A stretch of DNA of 64,000 bases from JANPCX01 sp050916095 (GTDB lineage: Bacteria > Pseudomonadota > Gammaproteobacteria > Burkholderiales > Burkholderiaceae_C): assembly GCA_050916095.1 (NCBI GenBank), contig CP050901.1, positions 186,001 to 250,000 of the forward strand, read 5' to 3'. The translations under genes and the position numbers were made by a program. Numbering within the stretch: position 1 is the first letter of the stretch; each line of letters begins with the position of its first letter. Of this stretch, positions 24,686 to 33,747 are shown piece after piece. The notes beneath the pieces were generated by a model. The model worked only from the letters and a program-made list of their open reading frames with translations. It had not been told where the DNA came from and ran no database searches.

Positions 24686-26821
24686 TTGGCGGCGCACAAT
24701 TTGAGTAGTCCAACCACGCTTCAGGTGGCTGTGGACGCACCACTGCACAGCGGCTTGAGCGGTCTGCTGGACTACACCTGTGAGCGGCCACTTCCACCTG
24801 GAACCCTGGTTCGTGTGCCTTTGGGCAAACGTGACGTGCCGGGTGTGGTGTGGCACACCACACCACCCACCCCGTCCGGCGAGCCCCCACCACGCCACAC
24901 CATTCGACCGATCACGGCAGTTCTGGATGCACTGCCCCCCTTGTCAGCAGCATGGTGTGGGCTCGCAGAATTTGCATCCAGTTACTACCAGCGCAGCCCC
25001 GGCGAGGTGGCGTTGTCGGTGCTACCCCCAGAGCTGCGCAAGCTGGACAACCTTCAATTGCAAAAGCAGTTGGCCAAGTTGCACAAAGCCCAGGCGGCAC
25101 ATCCGGCAGCTACCGATGACGCGCAGTCCACCAGCCTGAGCAGTCCGCCCGTGACGCCAGAACAAGCCGAGGTGCTGGCGCGCCTGGCGGACGAACATCA
25201 AGCGCACGCCGCCCCCACTTGCCTTTTATTCGGTGCCACGGGCAGCGGAAAAACAGAAGTCTATTTGCAGGCCGCCGAGGCGGCCTTGGGTCGCGGCCAA
25301 CAAGCCTTGGTGCTGGTCCCCGAAATCAACCTCACACCCCAGCTGGAAGAACGCTTCAAAGCGCGTTTTGCTGGCCGATGCATCGTGTCGCTGCACAGCG
25401 CACTCACGCCCGCACAACGATTGCGCCATTGGCTGCTCGCCCACTTGGGGTTGGCCGACTTGGTGCTCGGCACCAGACTCGCGGTGTTTGCCTCCATGCC
25501 GCGTTTGGGCTTGATCGTGGTCGATGAAGAACACGACCCGTCCTACAAACAGCAAGACGGGGCGCGTTACTCCGCCCGAGACCTGGCCGTGGTGCGCGGC
25601 AAACGGGAGGGGCTGCCGGTGCTACTGGGTTCAGCCACGCCGTCACTTGAAACATGGCAGCGCGCCAACGAAGGGCGTTACCTTCGTCTGGCCATGCCCA
25701 CGCGCATCGGCGGGGCCGTGCTGCCGACGGTGCGGGTCGTGGACATGAACCAGCAACCCAAAGGTAAAGGTGTCAACACCGCCCTCTCGCCGCCTTTGCT
25801 GGCGGCCCTGCAGAAACGCATTGATGCAGGCGAACAAAGTTTGGTGTTCTTGAACCGACGCGGTTATGCGCCAGTGCTTTTTTGTGGTGATTGCGGCTGG
25901 AAAAGTGCTTGCCCACATTGCAGCGCCTGGCGTGTATTTCATAAGCTGGACCGCACTTTGCGCTGCCACCACTGCGGCTACACCGAGCGCGTGCCCAAGG
26001 CCTGCCCCGACTGCGGCAACTTGGACATTGCGCCCATGGGTCGTGGCACTGAGCAGTTGGAAGAGCAGCTCGGTGCCCTTTTGCATGCGCAAGGCGACGT
26101 CAACACGCCTGCGCGCATCGCCCGCATCGATGCCGACAGCACACGCCTCAAAGGGTCATTGGAAGCGCAGCTCGGGGCCGTACACGCCGGTGAGGTGGAT
26201 GTCCTCGTGGGCACCCAAATGATCACCAAGGGCCATGACTTTCGGCGCATCACCTTGGTGGCTGCCGTCAACCCTGACACCTCGCTTTTTTCCAGCGATT
26301 TCCGTGCGCCCGAACGTTTGTTCGCCCTGCTGATGCAAGCCGCTGGGCGCGCCGGACGCGACGCCGCCCATGCCGCGCAAAGTGAAATGTGGGTACAAAC
26401 CTGGCACCCGCAGCACCCCTTGTACGCAGCCCTCAAAGCGCACCACTTCGAAGCGTTTGCAAAGAGCCAACTGGAAGAACGTGAAATGGCAGGCCTGCCC
26501 CCCTATTCCTATTTGGGACTGATGCGCGCGGAAGCTAAAACCGCGCAAGCCGCGCGCGACTTTTTACATGCGGCCGCTGAAATCGCCGCCGCGTTGCCGG
26601 GGCACGAGGCGGTGATGGTTTACCCGCCTGTGCCGACGTCGGTTGCCCGCGTCGCCAATGTGGAGCGCATGCAAATGCTGGTGGAGTCCACCTCGCGTCT
26701 GGCATTGCAGCGTTTCATGGCGCTGTGGCTACCAACGCTGCATGAACTCAAACGCGAGCGCGGTGGGCCTGGCGAGCGCATCTTGCGCTGGGCCATGGAT
26801 GTCGATCCGTTGATGATTTGA
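24686..26821 (+). CDS. priA: primosomal protein N' (replication restart helicase)
   Basis: 711 aa from a TTG start; downstream TTG/GTG codons are alternatives, because no clear ribosome site was found. The N-terminal DNA-binding domain holds QVAVDAPLHSGLSGLLDY. The helicase core has Walker A GATGSGKT (residues 183-190) and the DEEH box in VVDEEHDPSYKQQ. The zinc-binding domain has four CxxC pairs (CGDCG, CPHCS, CHHCG, CPDCG). It restarts stalled replication forks. A perfect DnaA box lies about 85 bp upstream. Confidence 0.94.
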   Translation: MAAHNLSSPTTLQVAVDAPLHSGLSGLLDYTCERPLPPGTLVRVPLGKRDVPGVVWHTTPPTPSGEPPPRHTIRPITAVLDALPPLSAAWCGLAEFASSYYQRSPGEVALSVLPPELRKLDNLQLQKQLAKLHKAQAAHPAATDDAQSTSLSSPPVTPEQAEVLARLADEHQAHAAPTCLLFGATGSGKTEVYLQAAEAALGRGQQALVLVPEINLTPQLEERFKARFAGRCIVSLHSALTPAQRLRHWLLAHLGLADLVLGTRLAVFASMPRLGLIVVDEEHDPSYKQQDGARYSARDLAVVRGKREGLPVLLGSATPSLETWQRANEGRYLRLAMPTRIGGAVLPTVRVVDMNQQPKGKGVNTALSPPLLAALQKRIDAGEQSLVFLNRRGYAPVLFCGDCGWKSACPHCSAWRVFHKLDRTLRCHHCGYTERVPKACPDCGNLDIAPMGRGTEQLEEQLGALLHAQGDVNTPARIARIDADSTRLKGSLEAQLGAVHAGEVDVLVGTQMITKGHDFRRITLVAAVNPDTSLFSSDFRAPERLFALLMQAAGRAGRDAAHAAQSEMWVQTWHPQHPLYAALKAHHFEAFAKSQLEEREMAGLPPYSYLGLMRAEAKTAQAARDFLHAAAEIAAALPGHEAVMVYPPVPTSVARVANVERMQMLVESTSRLALQRFMALWLPTLHELKRERGGPGERILRWAMDVDPLMI

Positions 26822-27177
26822 CGCACGGCCCTGCATCTGCGGGGGGGCTGACGGCTCGCTTCTTTTTGATGTGCCACACTTCGGCCTGTGATGTTCCTGC
26901 CACCCGCCCACCTCCACCCCGTCTGCCCACACACATGGGTTTGGCTCGGCGCATGTGCGAAAAAAAGCACCAGCACGCGGGATGCGTGGGGTGATCCGCT
27001 CAATCCGAACACCACACCCGCCGCGTGCGGGATGATTGCCTCCATTCGAATTAGCCTGGGTCGTTGAGCTGCGGCTGCGTGCCGGTGCCCTTCGACCCGA
27101 ATGAATCCTTTGCTGTACCTGCGCCCCGTGCGTAAAAGCAGCCTCATTCTTTGGCCCTGAATTCATTGGAGAAAAAA
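26822..27177. other. non-coding gap before the dehydratase gene
   Basis: 356 bp between co-directional genes. No terminator hairpin, repeat or small gene was recognised. It ends with the GGAGAAAAAA ribosome site of the next gene. Confidence 0.4.
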
Positions 27178-28212
27178 ATGTCCTTGAACCCCACCACCCC
27201 CTGGGATTCCTCGCTCGACCTCACCCTGCAAGACTTTCAACAAACCGCTGCCCGCCTGCAAGGGCAGGTGCTCACCACGCCCGTGTGGCGCTGGCAAACC
27301 GGCGTGGTGCAAACCGCGCTCAGCCCGCAGACCGAGGTCTGGCTCAAGCTCGAACTCTTTCAAATCGCAGGCAGCTTCAAACTGCGCGGTGCACTGAACT
27401 GCATCCAGGCCATGGGTTTGGATGCCAAACGGCGTGGTGTGGTGGCCGTCAGCGCGGGCAACCATGCCATTGCGGTGTCTTATGCCGCACGTTTGGCGGG
27501 CACCTCGGCCAAGGTGGTGATGCCCCAGCATGTCAGCCCTGCACGCATTCAAGCGTGTCAGGAACTGGGCGCTGAGGTGGTGTTGCAGGCCGATGTGCAC
27601 GCGGCCTTCGCACATGCCGATGAACTCGTCGCAAGCGAAGGTCGCACCCTCATCCATCCCTTCGATGGTCCGCTCACCGCCCAGGGCACCGGAACGGTGG
27701 GCTTGGAGTTGATGCACCAGGTCAGTGGCCTTGATGCAGTGGTCGTGCCTGTGGGCGGCGGCGGTTTGCTCGCGGGCATCGCCAGTTGCGTCAAGCGCAT
27801 GAACAAACGCTGCCAGGTCTTTGGCGTGGAACCTGACGGCGCAGATGCCATGAACCGCAGTTTTGAAGCGGGGCAACCCGTGCGCCTGGAACGCGTCAAC
27901 ACAGTGGCCGACAGCCTGGGTGCGCCCTATGCCATGCCCTACAGCTACGGCCTTTGCAAACGGCATGTGGACGGCATGGTGCGTGTGTCCGACGACGCCA
28001 TCTGCCAAGCCATGCACTACACCTTTCGCGACATGAAGTTGGCGGTAGAACCAGCAGCTGCCACTGCCCTGGCCGCACTTTTGGGGCCGCTGCGCGAGCA
28101 ACTCAATGGCAAAAAAGTGGCGCTGATTGTGTGTGGCAGCAATTTGGACGCGGGACGGTTTTCGGAGTTGGTGAGCAGGGGGCAAGCCCTGGCCACCAAC
28201 CACACGAATTGA
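27178..28212 (+). CDS. threonine/serine dehydratase-like PLP enzyme
   Basis: 344 aa from an ATG directly after GGAGAAAAAA. Fold-type II PLP enzyme: Lys68 in GSFKLRGAL forms the Schiff base, SAGNHAIAVSYAA is the substrate loop, and VPVGGGGLLAGIA binds phosphate. There is no C-terminal ACT domain, so it is not the feedback-regulated IlvA. A catabolic threonine/serine dehydratase or a related amino-acid lyase/racemase is likely. Its last about 85 codons are duplicated at 29249-29508. It converges on a truncated yejF copy 5 bp away. Confidence 0.88.
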   Translation: MSLNPTTPWDSSLDLTLQDFQQTAARLQGQVLTTPVWRWQTGVVQTALSPQTEVWLKLELFQIAGSFKLRGALNCIQAMGLDAKRRGVVAVSAGNHAIAVSYAARLAGTSAKVVMPQHVSPARIQACQELGAEVVLQADVHAAFAHADELVASEGRTLIHPFDGPLTAQGTGTVGLELMHQVSGLDAVVVPVGGGGLLAGIASCVKRMNKRCQVFGVEPDGADAMNRSFEAGQPVRLERVNTVADSLGAPYAMPYSYGLCKRHVDGMVRVSDDAICQAMHYTFRDMKLAVEPAAATALAALLGPLREQLNGKKVALIVCGSNLDAGRFSELVSRGQALATNHTN

Positions 28213-28217
28213 CCGAT

Positions 28218-29251
28218 TCAGTGTGACGACAACCCAGGCGTTGCCGCCAGCAACGCCTGGGCGTAGGCCGTCTTTGGTGCGTTGAACAACGCACCCACGT
28301 CGCCCTCTTCCACGATCGAACCATCCTTCATCACCAGCACCCGGTGCGCCATGGCGCGGATGACGGCCAGGTCGTGGCTGATGAAGAGGTAGCTCATGCC
28401 ATAGCGCTTTTGCAAGTCGGCCAGCAGGGCCAGCACCTGCTGCTGCACCGCCACGTCGAGCGCGGAGGTTGGCTCGTCCAGCACCAGGAGCTCAGGTCGC
28501 AACACCACGGTGCGGGCGATGGCAATGCGTTGACGCTGTCCGCCCGAGAATTCATGCGGATAACGCGAGAGCAAATTGGCCGTGCCCGACGCCTCGCTTA
28601 AGCCCACCTCTTCCAGCATGGTCACCACACGGGCTTCGCGCTCGCTGCGGCTCAACTCGGGGAAGTGCAACTCCAACCCTTCTTCGACAATTTGGCCCAC
28701 GGTGCGACGCGGACTGAGCGAGGCAAACGGGTCTTGGAACACCACCTGCATTCGTTTACGCATGGCGCGCAACTCGGTGTTGCCCGCGTTGTCGATGCGC
28801 CGACCACCGAGTTGCACCTCACCGCCCACCATCGGTTGCAGCGCAAGCAAAGCCATGGCCAAGGTGGTTTTGCCTGAGCCCGATTCGCCCACCAGCCCCA
28901 AGGTTTCACCGCGGCGCACTTGTACCGACACCTGGCGTACCGCATCCACGTGGTGTTTCTTGAACCAACCCTCGGACCGGCTGAAGCGCACGGCCACCTC
29001 TTTGGCTTGCAACAAGACGGGGGCGTCTGCCGCCACCTCGGCCACCGCACGCTGCGGGCGGCTGGCGAGCAGGCGTTTTGTATAGGCATGCTTAGGATCA
29101 GCGAAAACAGTGGGCGTCTCCCCCACCTCCACGAGGCGTCCTTTTTCCATCACGCCCACCCGGTGCGTAAAACGGCGCACCAGATTGAGGTCGTAGGTGA
29201 TGAAGAGCAAGGCCATGGCGATCATGGCGCGTGGGCGTTGGCCGCCGGACA
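28218..29251 (-). pseudogene. truncated duplicate of yejF (ABC transporter ATPase)
   Basis: Second copy of the 3' two-thirds of the yejF at 32155-33747. NBD2 is complete (GESGSGKTT, SGGQRQRIA, LVLDEPTS). In NBD1 a 117-bp in-frame deletion removed the Walker B region (LLICDEPTTALD), and everything before the signature LSGGQR is lost where the copy joins a dehydratase fragment. An in-frame stop (TAG) lies just upstream of that junction. An internal ATG at 29225 could still start a 335-aa product, but no ribosome site or operon supports expression. The C-terminus differs from the intact copy (GLSSH instead of GVA). Confidence 0.85.
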
Positions 29252-29508
29252 GCTACGGCCTGTGTAAACGACACGCGGATGGCATGGTGCGTGTATCCGA
29301 CGACGCCATCTGCCAAGCCATGTACTACATCTTCCGCGACATGAAGTTGGCAGTGGAACCAGCAGCAGCCACTGCGCTGGCGGCACTTTTGGGGCCACTG
29401 CGCAAGCCACTCAATGGCAAAAGGGTGGCGCTGATTGTGTGTGGCAGCAACCTGGATGCGGGGCGGTTTTCGGAGTTGCTACAGCGGGGGCAGCAGCTGG
29501 CAAGCTGA
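29249..29508 (+). pseudogene. 3' fragment of the threonine/serine dehydratase-like gene
   Basis: Duplicate of codons from about 257 to the end of the gene at 27178-28212 (SYGLCKRHADGMVRVSDD ... VALIVCGSNLDAGRFSEL), about 88 percent identical by eye at nucleotide level. It lacks the PLP lysine and most of the protein. It begins exactly where the truncated yejF copy ends, with a 3-bp ACA overlap at the junction. Confidence 0.85.
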
Positions 29509-29948
29509 GGATTCGGCGCCAGCGATAGAGGGCGTACATGCTCCCAGCTGGCCCGGCCAGCCGGGCACACCGCCGCGCCAGCTCCACATGCTCATCGCTC
29601 ACAGGGCCTTCCCCCCTGTGGGACAGCCTTGACCGATTTGAATCGCCAGCAGCTTGTTTGGCGGGTAATTGCCCTCAGACATTGTCGTGAGCACCGTCTT
29701 TCATCAGCAACTCATCGCCAGCGAACGCTCCTTGAAGCACGGGCCACGCAAAATCCTCGGCGACCAATCACCTCGGCTCAACTCAGCCTAAATCCGGCAG
29801 TCTCACACTGCCACTGCCGCGCTTCCGGCCTATAACCGCCCCGCCCCGCGCCCTAATTCAAGAAAAAAAGGCGGGATCCTTGCCATTTCATTTCAATTAA
29901 TTCGAGCAAGACTTGTCAAAAAATTGCTCAGGCAAGGCCATGTTTCGA
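29509..29948. other. intergenic stretch between duplication scar and Cache gene
   Basis: About 440 bp with no gene recognised. It starts at the end of the dehydratase fragment. A TTGACCGATT match at about 29628 resembles the sequence right after the intact dehydratase stop (28210), a possible leftover of the duplicated segment. Confidence 0.4.
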
Positions 29949-29975
29949 TCAAGTTTTCATGTCATCGACCGATAT
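29949..29975 (+). promoter_or_regulatory. candidate sigma-28 (FliA) promoter
   Basis: TCAAGTTT, 11 bases, ACCGATAT: 7/8 and 6/8 matches to the FliA consensus TAAAGTTT-N11-GCCGATAA with exact spacing. It lies 62 bp before the Cache gene and would drive the Cache-MCP pair with the flagellar regulon. Confidence 0.6.
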
Positions 29976-30037
29976 GCCAAAGGCATCGTCCGGGTATGTC
30001 AAATACCCGAAATCACTTTCCCATCAAAGGAGCCACC

Positions 30038-30529
30038 ATGAAACCCGTACGCATTTTGATGATCACCGCTGCCATGTTATTCGGTACCTCACATGCCCAC
30101 GCCACTGACCCCAAATCCACCATTGCCGAACTGGATGCCCGTCTTGCCAAGATCGGTGCGCCTCGCCTGGACGGCGTGGACAAAGTGGCCGACAAAGAAG
30201 TACCGACAATTTACTTCGGCCAGCGCAAGATCAACAACAACTTCGACGTGGTGGACTCGATTCGCAAAACACACCAGGCCACAGCCACCGTGTTCGTCAG
30301 GCATGGTGACGAATTCGTTCGCGTCAGCACCAACGTGCTCACGCCTGAAGGCAAGCGCGGTATCGGTACTCAACTGGCCCGCAACGCAGCATATGAAGCC
30401 GTGAGCAAAGGCCAACAGTATTGCGGCCCTATCGACGTGTTGGGCACCGCGTTCGACGCCTGCTACAACCCGATCAAGGATGCAGGCGGCAAGATCATCG
30501 GTGCGAGCTACATCGGCCACAAAAAATAA
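30038..30529 (+). CDS. secreted single-Cache-domain protein
   Basis: 163 aa from an ATG preceded by AAAGGAG. The signal peptide is MKPVRILMITAAMLFG, with cleavage near AHA. The mature part is one Cache-type sensor domain: TVFVRHGDEFVRVSTNV, then GKRGIGTQLARNAAYEAV, QQYCGPIDVLGTAFDACYNPI and GGKIIGASYIG. Such domains bind small ligands and are normally fused to chemoreceptors. Here it is a free periplasmic protein 28 bp upstream of a chemoreceptor gene, so it may act as its ligand-binding partner (inference). Confidence 0.85.
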   Translation: MKPVRILMITAAMLFGTSHAHATDPKSTIAELDARLAKIGAPRLDGVDKVADKEVPTIYFGQRKINNNFDVVDSIRKTHQATATVFVRHGDEFVRVSTNVLTPEGKRGIGTQLARNAAYEAVSKGQQYCGPIDVLGTAFDACYNPIKDAGGKIIGASYIGHKK

Positions 30530-30557
30530 CGTAAACCCCGACCCGGAGTCTCCCGCC

Positions 30558-32138
30558 ATGAAACTCTTTAGCCTAGCCGTTCAGCGGATGGAAAAAATAT
30601 CGGTTCGCCGCCAGTTGTTTGCCGCCTTTGCTGCGATCTTGTTGCTCAGCACCTCCCTGGGGACCGTGGCACTGGTCGGGTTGCGAGTGGTAGATGCCGA
30701 AGCGGCCGCCCTGTCGGCCAAATGGCTCAAGGGCGTCGGGGACTTGTCGGACGCTCGAGCTGGGATACAAGAGTCACGGGAACTCGAAGTCAAACACAGT
30801 CGCACCGACGATGTCAGCTACCACGCGGAGTACGAAGACAAGATGGCTGAGGTCGCCAAAAGCACATCCGGCCTCATCGATCGTTACAAGGCCCGTGGCG
30901 TCGCCCAGGAATCGACCGAGTTGCTGACTCACCTGGAGACATCTTTAGCCAACTACCGCCAAGCACAGGAACGGGTCATCAAGCTGGGTCGGGAAAAGAA
31001 GCAGCAGGACGCAGCCGATATAGCCGACGGGATATCCAGCATGGCTTTTGACGAAGCTTTCGACAGGCTGAACAAACTCATCCAGCACAGCTACGACGGC
31101 GGAGACGCAGCAGCTACCAATGTGCGGCAGACCTACCAACAGGCCCGCTGGGCGGTCATCGGCTTTCTTGGGATGGTCCTGGTACTCGGCGTGTCGCTTG
31201 GAAGCTTGATCACCCAGCAGCTTCAGCGACAACTGGGTGGCGAGCCCCGCACCGCAGTGGCTGTGGCACGGGCTGTCGCGCAGGGCGATCTGAGCACCCC
31301 CATCGCGCTCAAGCCAGGTGACACCGACAGCCTTCTAGCCTGGCTTGGCAACATGCAGAAAGGACTCGCACGGGCCGTCAATGATGTGCGCAGCGGTTCC
31401 GACTACGTCTCACACGCCAGCCGCGAAATCGCCGGCGGCAACCAAGATCTCTCCGCCCGTACAGAACAGCAGGCCAGTGAACTACAGCAGACCGCAGCCA
31501 CCATGGAAGAGCTGGGCGCCACGGTACGCCGCAACGCTGACAGCGCGCAGCAGGCAAGCCAGCGCGCGCTCAGCGCATCTGAGATTGCAGCCCAAGGTGG
31601 TGAAGTGGTGGGTCGCGTTGTCGAGACCATGAAAGGCATCAACGAGAGTAGCCGCAAGATCCAGGACATCATCGGCGTGATCGACGGCATCGCTTTCCAG
31701 ACCAACATCCTCGCGCTTAACGCGGCTGTTGAAGCGGCACGTGCAGGTGAGCTGGGACGCGGATTTGCCGTGGTGGCGGCAGAAGTGCGCAATCTGGCCC
31801 AGCGCAGCGCAGGAGCGGCCAAGGAAATCAAGGGCCTGATCGCCGTCAGCGTGGACCGTGTGGAGCAAGGATCGTCTTTGGTTAACCAAGCCGGCGCCAC
31901 CATGCAGGAAATCGTGAGCTCCATCCGACATGTCAGCGACATCGTTTCCGAGATAAGCGCGGCCAGCTCGCAACAGAGCGCTGGCGTGGCCCAGGTGGGG
32001 CAGGCAATGTCCCGCATGGATCAGGGCACTCAGCAGAACGCCGCATTGGTGGAGCAGTGCGCAGCCGCAGCCGACAGCCTGAAACAGCAAGCCGAACAGT
32101 TGGTCGCTGCCGTAGCGGTTTTCAAGGTCGCCGGATAA
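30558..32138 (+). CDS. methyl-accepting chemotaxis protein
   Basis: 526 aa. Membrane segments are at about residues 20-43 and 198-218, flanking a helical periplasmic domain of four-helix-bundle type (MCP 4HB-like). A HAMP region and the signalling domain follow, with the hairpin tip around GIAFQTNILALNAAVEAARA. It lacks a C-terminal NWETF-like CheR/CheB tether. GGAG lies 9 bases before the ATG. It is co-transcribed with the secreted Cache protein, probably from the FliA-like promoter. Its own periplasmic domain has no Cache fold, which makes the pairing informative. Confidence 0.92.
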   Translation: MKLFSLAVQRMEKISVRRQLFAAFAAILLLSTSLGTVALVGLRVVDAEAAALSAKWLKGVGDLSDARAGIQESRELEVKHSRTDDVSYHAEYEDKMAEVAKSTSGLIDRYKARGVAQESTELLTHLETSLANYRQAQERVIKLGREKKQQDAADIADGISSMAFDEAFDRLNKLIQHSYDGGDAAATNVRQTYQQARWAVIGFLGMVLVLGVSLGSLITQQLQRQLGGEPRTAVAVARAVAQGDLSTPIALKPGDTDSLLAWLGNMQKGLARAVNDVRSGSDYVSHASREIAGGNQDLSARTEQQASELQQTAATMEELGATVRRNADSAQQASQRALSASEIAAQGGEVVGRVVETMKGINESSRKIQDIIGVIDGIAFQTNILALNAAVEAARAGELGRGFAVVAAEVRNLAQRSAGAAKEIKGLIAVSVDRVEQGSSLVNQAGATMQEIVSSIRHVSDIVSEISAASSQQSAGVAQVGQAMSRMDQGTQQNAALVEQCAAAADSLKQQAEQLVAAVAVFKVAG

Positions 32139-32154
32139 GCACCGAAGTTCAATC

Positions 32155-33747
32155 TCAAGCTACCCCAGGCGTTGCCGCCAGCAACGCCTGGGCGTAGGCC
32201 GTCTTTGGTGCGTTGAACAACGCACCCACGTCGCCCTCTTCCACGATCGAACCATCCTTCATCACCAGCACCCGGTGCGCCATGGCGCGGATGACGGCCA
32301 GGTCGTGGCTGATGAAGAGGTAGCTCATGCCATAGCGCTTTTGCAAGTCGGCCAGCAGGGCCAGCACCTGCTGCTGCACCGACACGTCGAGCGCGGAGGT
32401 TGGCTCGTCCAGCACCAGGAGCTCAGGTCGCAACACCACGGTGCGGGCGATGGCAATGCGTTGACGCTGTCCGCCCGAGAATTCATGCGGGTACCGCGAC
32501 AGCAAATTGGCCGTGCCCGACGCCTCACTCAAACCCACCTCTTCCAGCATGGCCACCACGCGGGCTTCGCGCTCGCTGCGGTTCAACTCGGGGAAGTGCA
32601 ACTCCAACCCTTCTTCGACAATTTGGCCCACCGTGCGGCGCGGGCTCAGCGAGGCGAAGGGATCTTGAAACACTACCTGCATGCGTTTGCGCATGGCACG
32701 CAAATCGGCGTTGCCTGCGTTGTCAATGCGCTGCCCCCCGAGTCGCACCTCGCCACCCACCATCGGTTGCAGTGCAAGCAAGGCCATGGCCAAGGTGGTT
32801 TTGCCTGAGCCCGATTCGCCGACCAGACCCAATGTTTCGCCGCGACGCAGTTGCACCGACACACGGCGCACTGCATCCACATGGTGTTTTTTGAACCAAC
32901 CCTCGGAGCGGCTGAACCGCACCGCCACCTCTTTGGCTTGCAGCAACACAGGGGCGTCTGCTGCCACCTCGGCCACCACACGTTGCGGGCGGCTGGCGAG
33001 TAAACGTTGGGTATAGGCATGCTGGGGATCAGCAAAAACAGTGGCCGTCTCGCCTACTTCCACGAGATGCCCTTTTTCCATGACTCCCACGCGGTGTGTA
33101 AAACGGCGCACGAGATTGAGGTCGTGGGTGATGAAGAGCAAGGCCATGCCGAACTCGCGCTGAAGGTCGTCCAGCAAGGCCAGGATTTGCGTTTGCACCG
33201 TGACATCCAGCGCCGTGGTGGGCTCATCACAAATGAGCAGCTCAGGCTTGCAAGCCAAGGCCATGGCGATCATGGCGCGCTGTCGCTGGCCGCCGGACAA
33301 CTGGTGCGGGTAGGCATTTACACGCCGCTCGGGCTCGGGGATGCCGGTGCGAGCCAGCCACTCAATCGCTTTGGCATGCGCGGCATTTTTGTGCAGCCCT
33401 TGGTGCAGCCGCAGCACTTCAGCGATCTGGTTGCCCACGGTGTAAAGCGGGTTCAGCGCCGTCATCGGCTCTTGAAAAATCATGCCGACACGAGCGCCCC
33501 GCACGCCCCGCATTTGTCGTTCGCTGTAGGCCATGAGGTCGTCACCCGCGAGGCGAATCGCGCCCGAAGTTTGTGCGCCCTCCACCAAACGGAGAACAGA
33601 CATGGCCGTGATCGACTTGCCCGAACCCGACTCACCGACGAGGCCAAACTTTTCGCCCGCAGCAACGCTGAACGACACGTCGTTCACCACGGTGCTGGCG
33701 CCGAAACGCACGCTCAGGCGGTCAATCTCTAAAAGAGCTTGGTTCAT
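32155..33747 (-). CDS. yejF: oligopeptide ABC transporter ATPase YejF (two NBDs)
   Basis: 530 aa with two fused ATPase domains of the oligopeptide/dipeptide type. Each has a GESGSGK(S/T) Walker A, SGGQRQR signature and DEPT Walker B (LLICDEPTTALD, LVLDEPTSALD). The start ATG overlaps the yejE stop (ATGA), so translation is coupled; a longer upstream frame is not real. It is the last gene of the yejA-yejB-yejE-yejF operon, which imports oligopeptides such as microcin C-like compounds in relatives. A truncated duplicate lies at 28218-29251. Confidence 0.94.
   Translation of the reverse strand: MNQALLEIDRLSVRFGASTVVNDVSFSVAAGEKFGLVGESGSGKSITAMSVLRLVEGAQTSGAIRLAGDDLMAYSERQMRGVRGARVGMIFQEPMTALNPLYTVGNQIAEVLRLHQGLHKNAAHAKAIEWLARTGIPEPERRVNAYPHQLSGGQRQRAMIAMALACKPELLICDEPTTALDVTVQTQILALLDDLQREFGMALLFITHDLNLVRRFTHRVGVMEKGHLVEVGETATVFADPQHAYTQRLLASRPQRVVAEVAADAPVLLQAKEVAVRFSRSEGWFKKHHVDAVRRVSVQLRRGETLGLVGESGSGKTTLAMALLALQPMVGGEVRLGGQRIDNAGNADLRAMRKRMQVVFQDPFASLSPRRTVGQIVEEGLELHFPELNRSEREARVVAMLEEVGLSEASGTANLLSRYPHEFSGGQRQRIAIARTVVLRPELLVLDEPTSALDVSVQQQVLALLADLQKRYGMSYLFISHDLAVIRAMAHRVLVMKDGSIVEEGDVGALFNAPKTAYAQALLAATPGVA
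32164..32192. repeat. 12-bp perfect hairpin at the yejF stop, duplicated
   Basis: CCCAGGCGTTGC / GCAACGCCTGGG around a 5-base loop, overlapping the last codons of yejF. The same hairpin occurs at 28233-28261 in the truncated copy, where the yejF homology begins. It has no T-tract, so it may be an mRNA end-protecting structure or the recombination boundary. Confidence 0.6.

Noticed and set aside
28218..29225. Calling the truncated yejF copy a functional single-NBD ATPase
   Set aside because: No ribosome site before the internal ATG, Walker B of NBD1 deleted, no adjacent permease genes; treated as a pseudogene.
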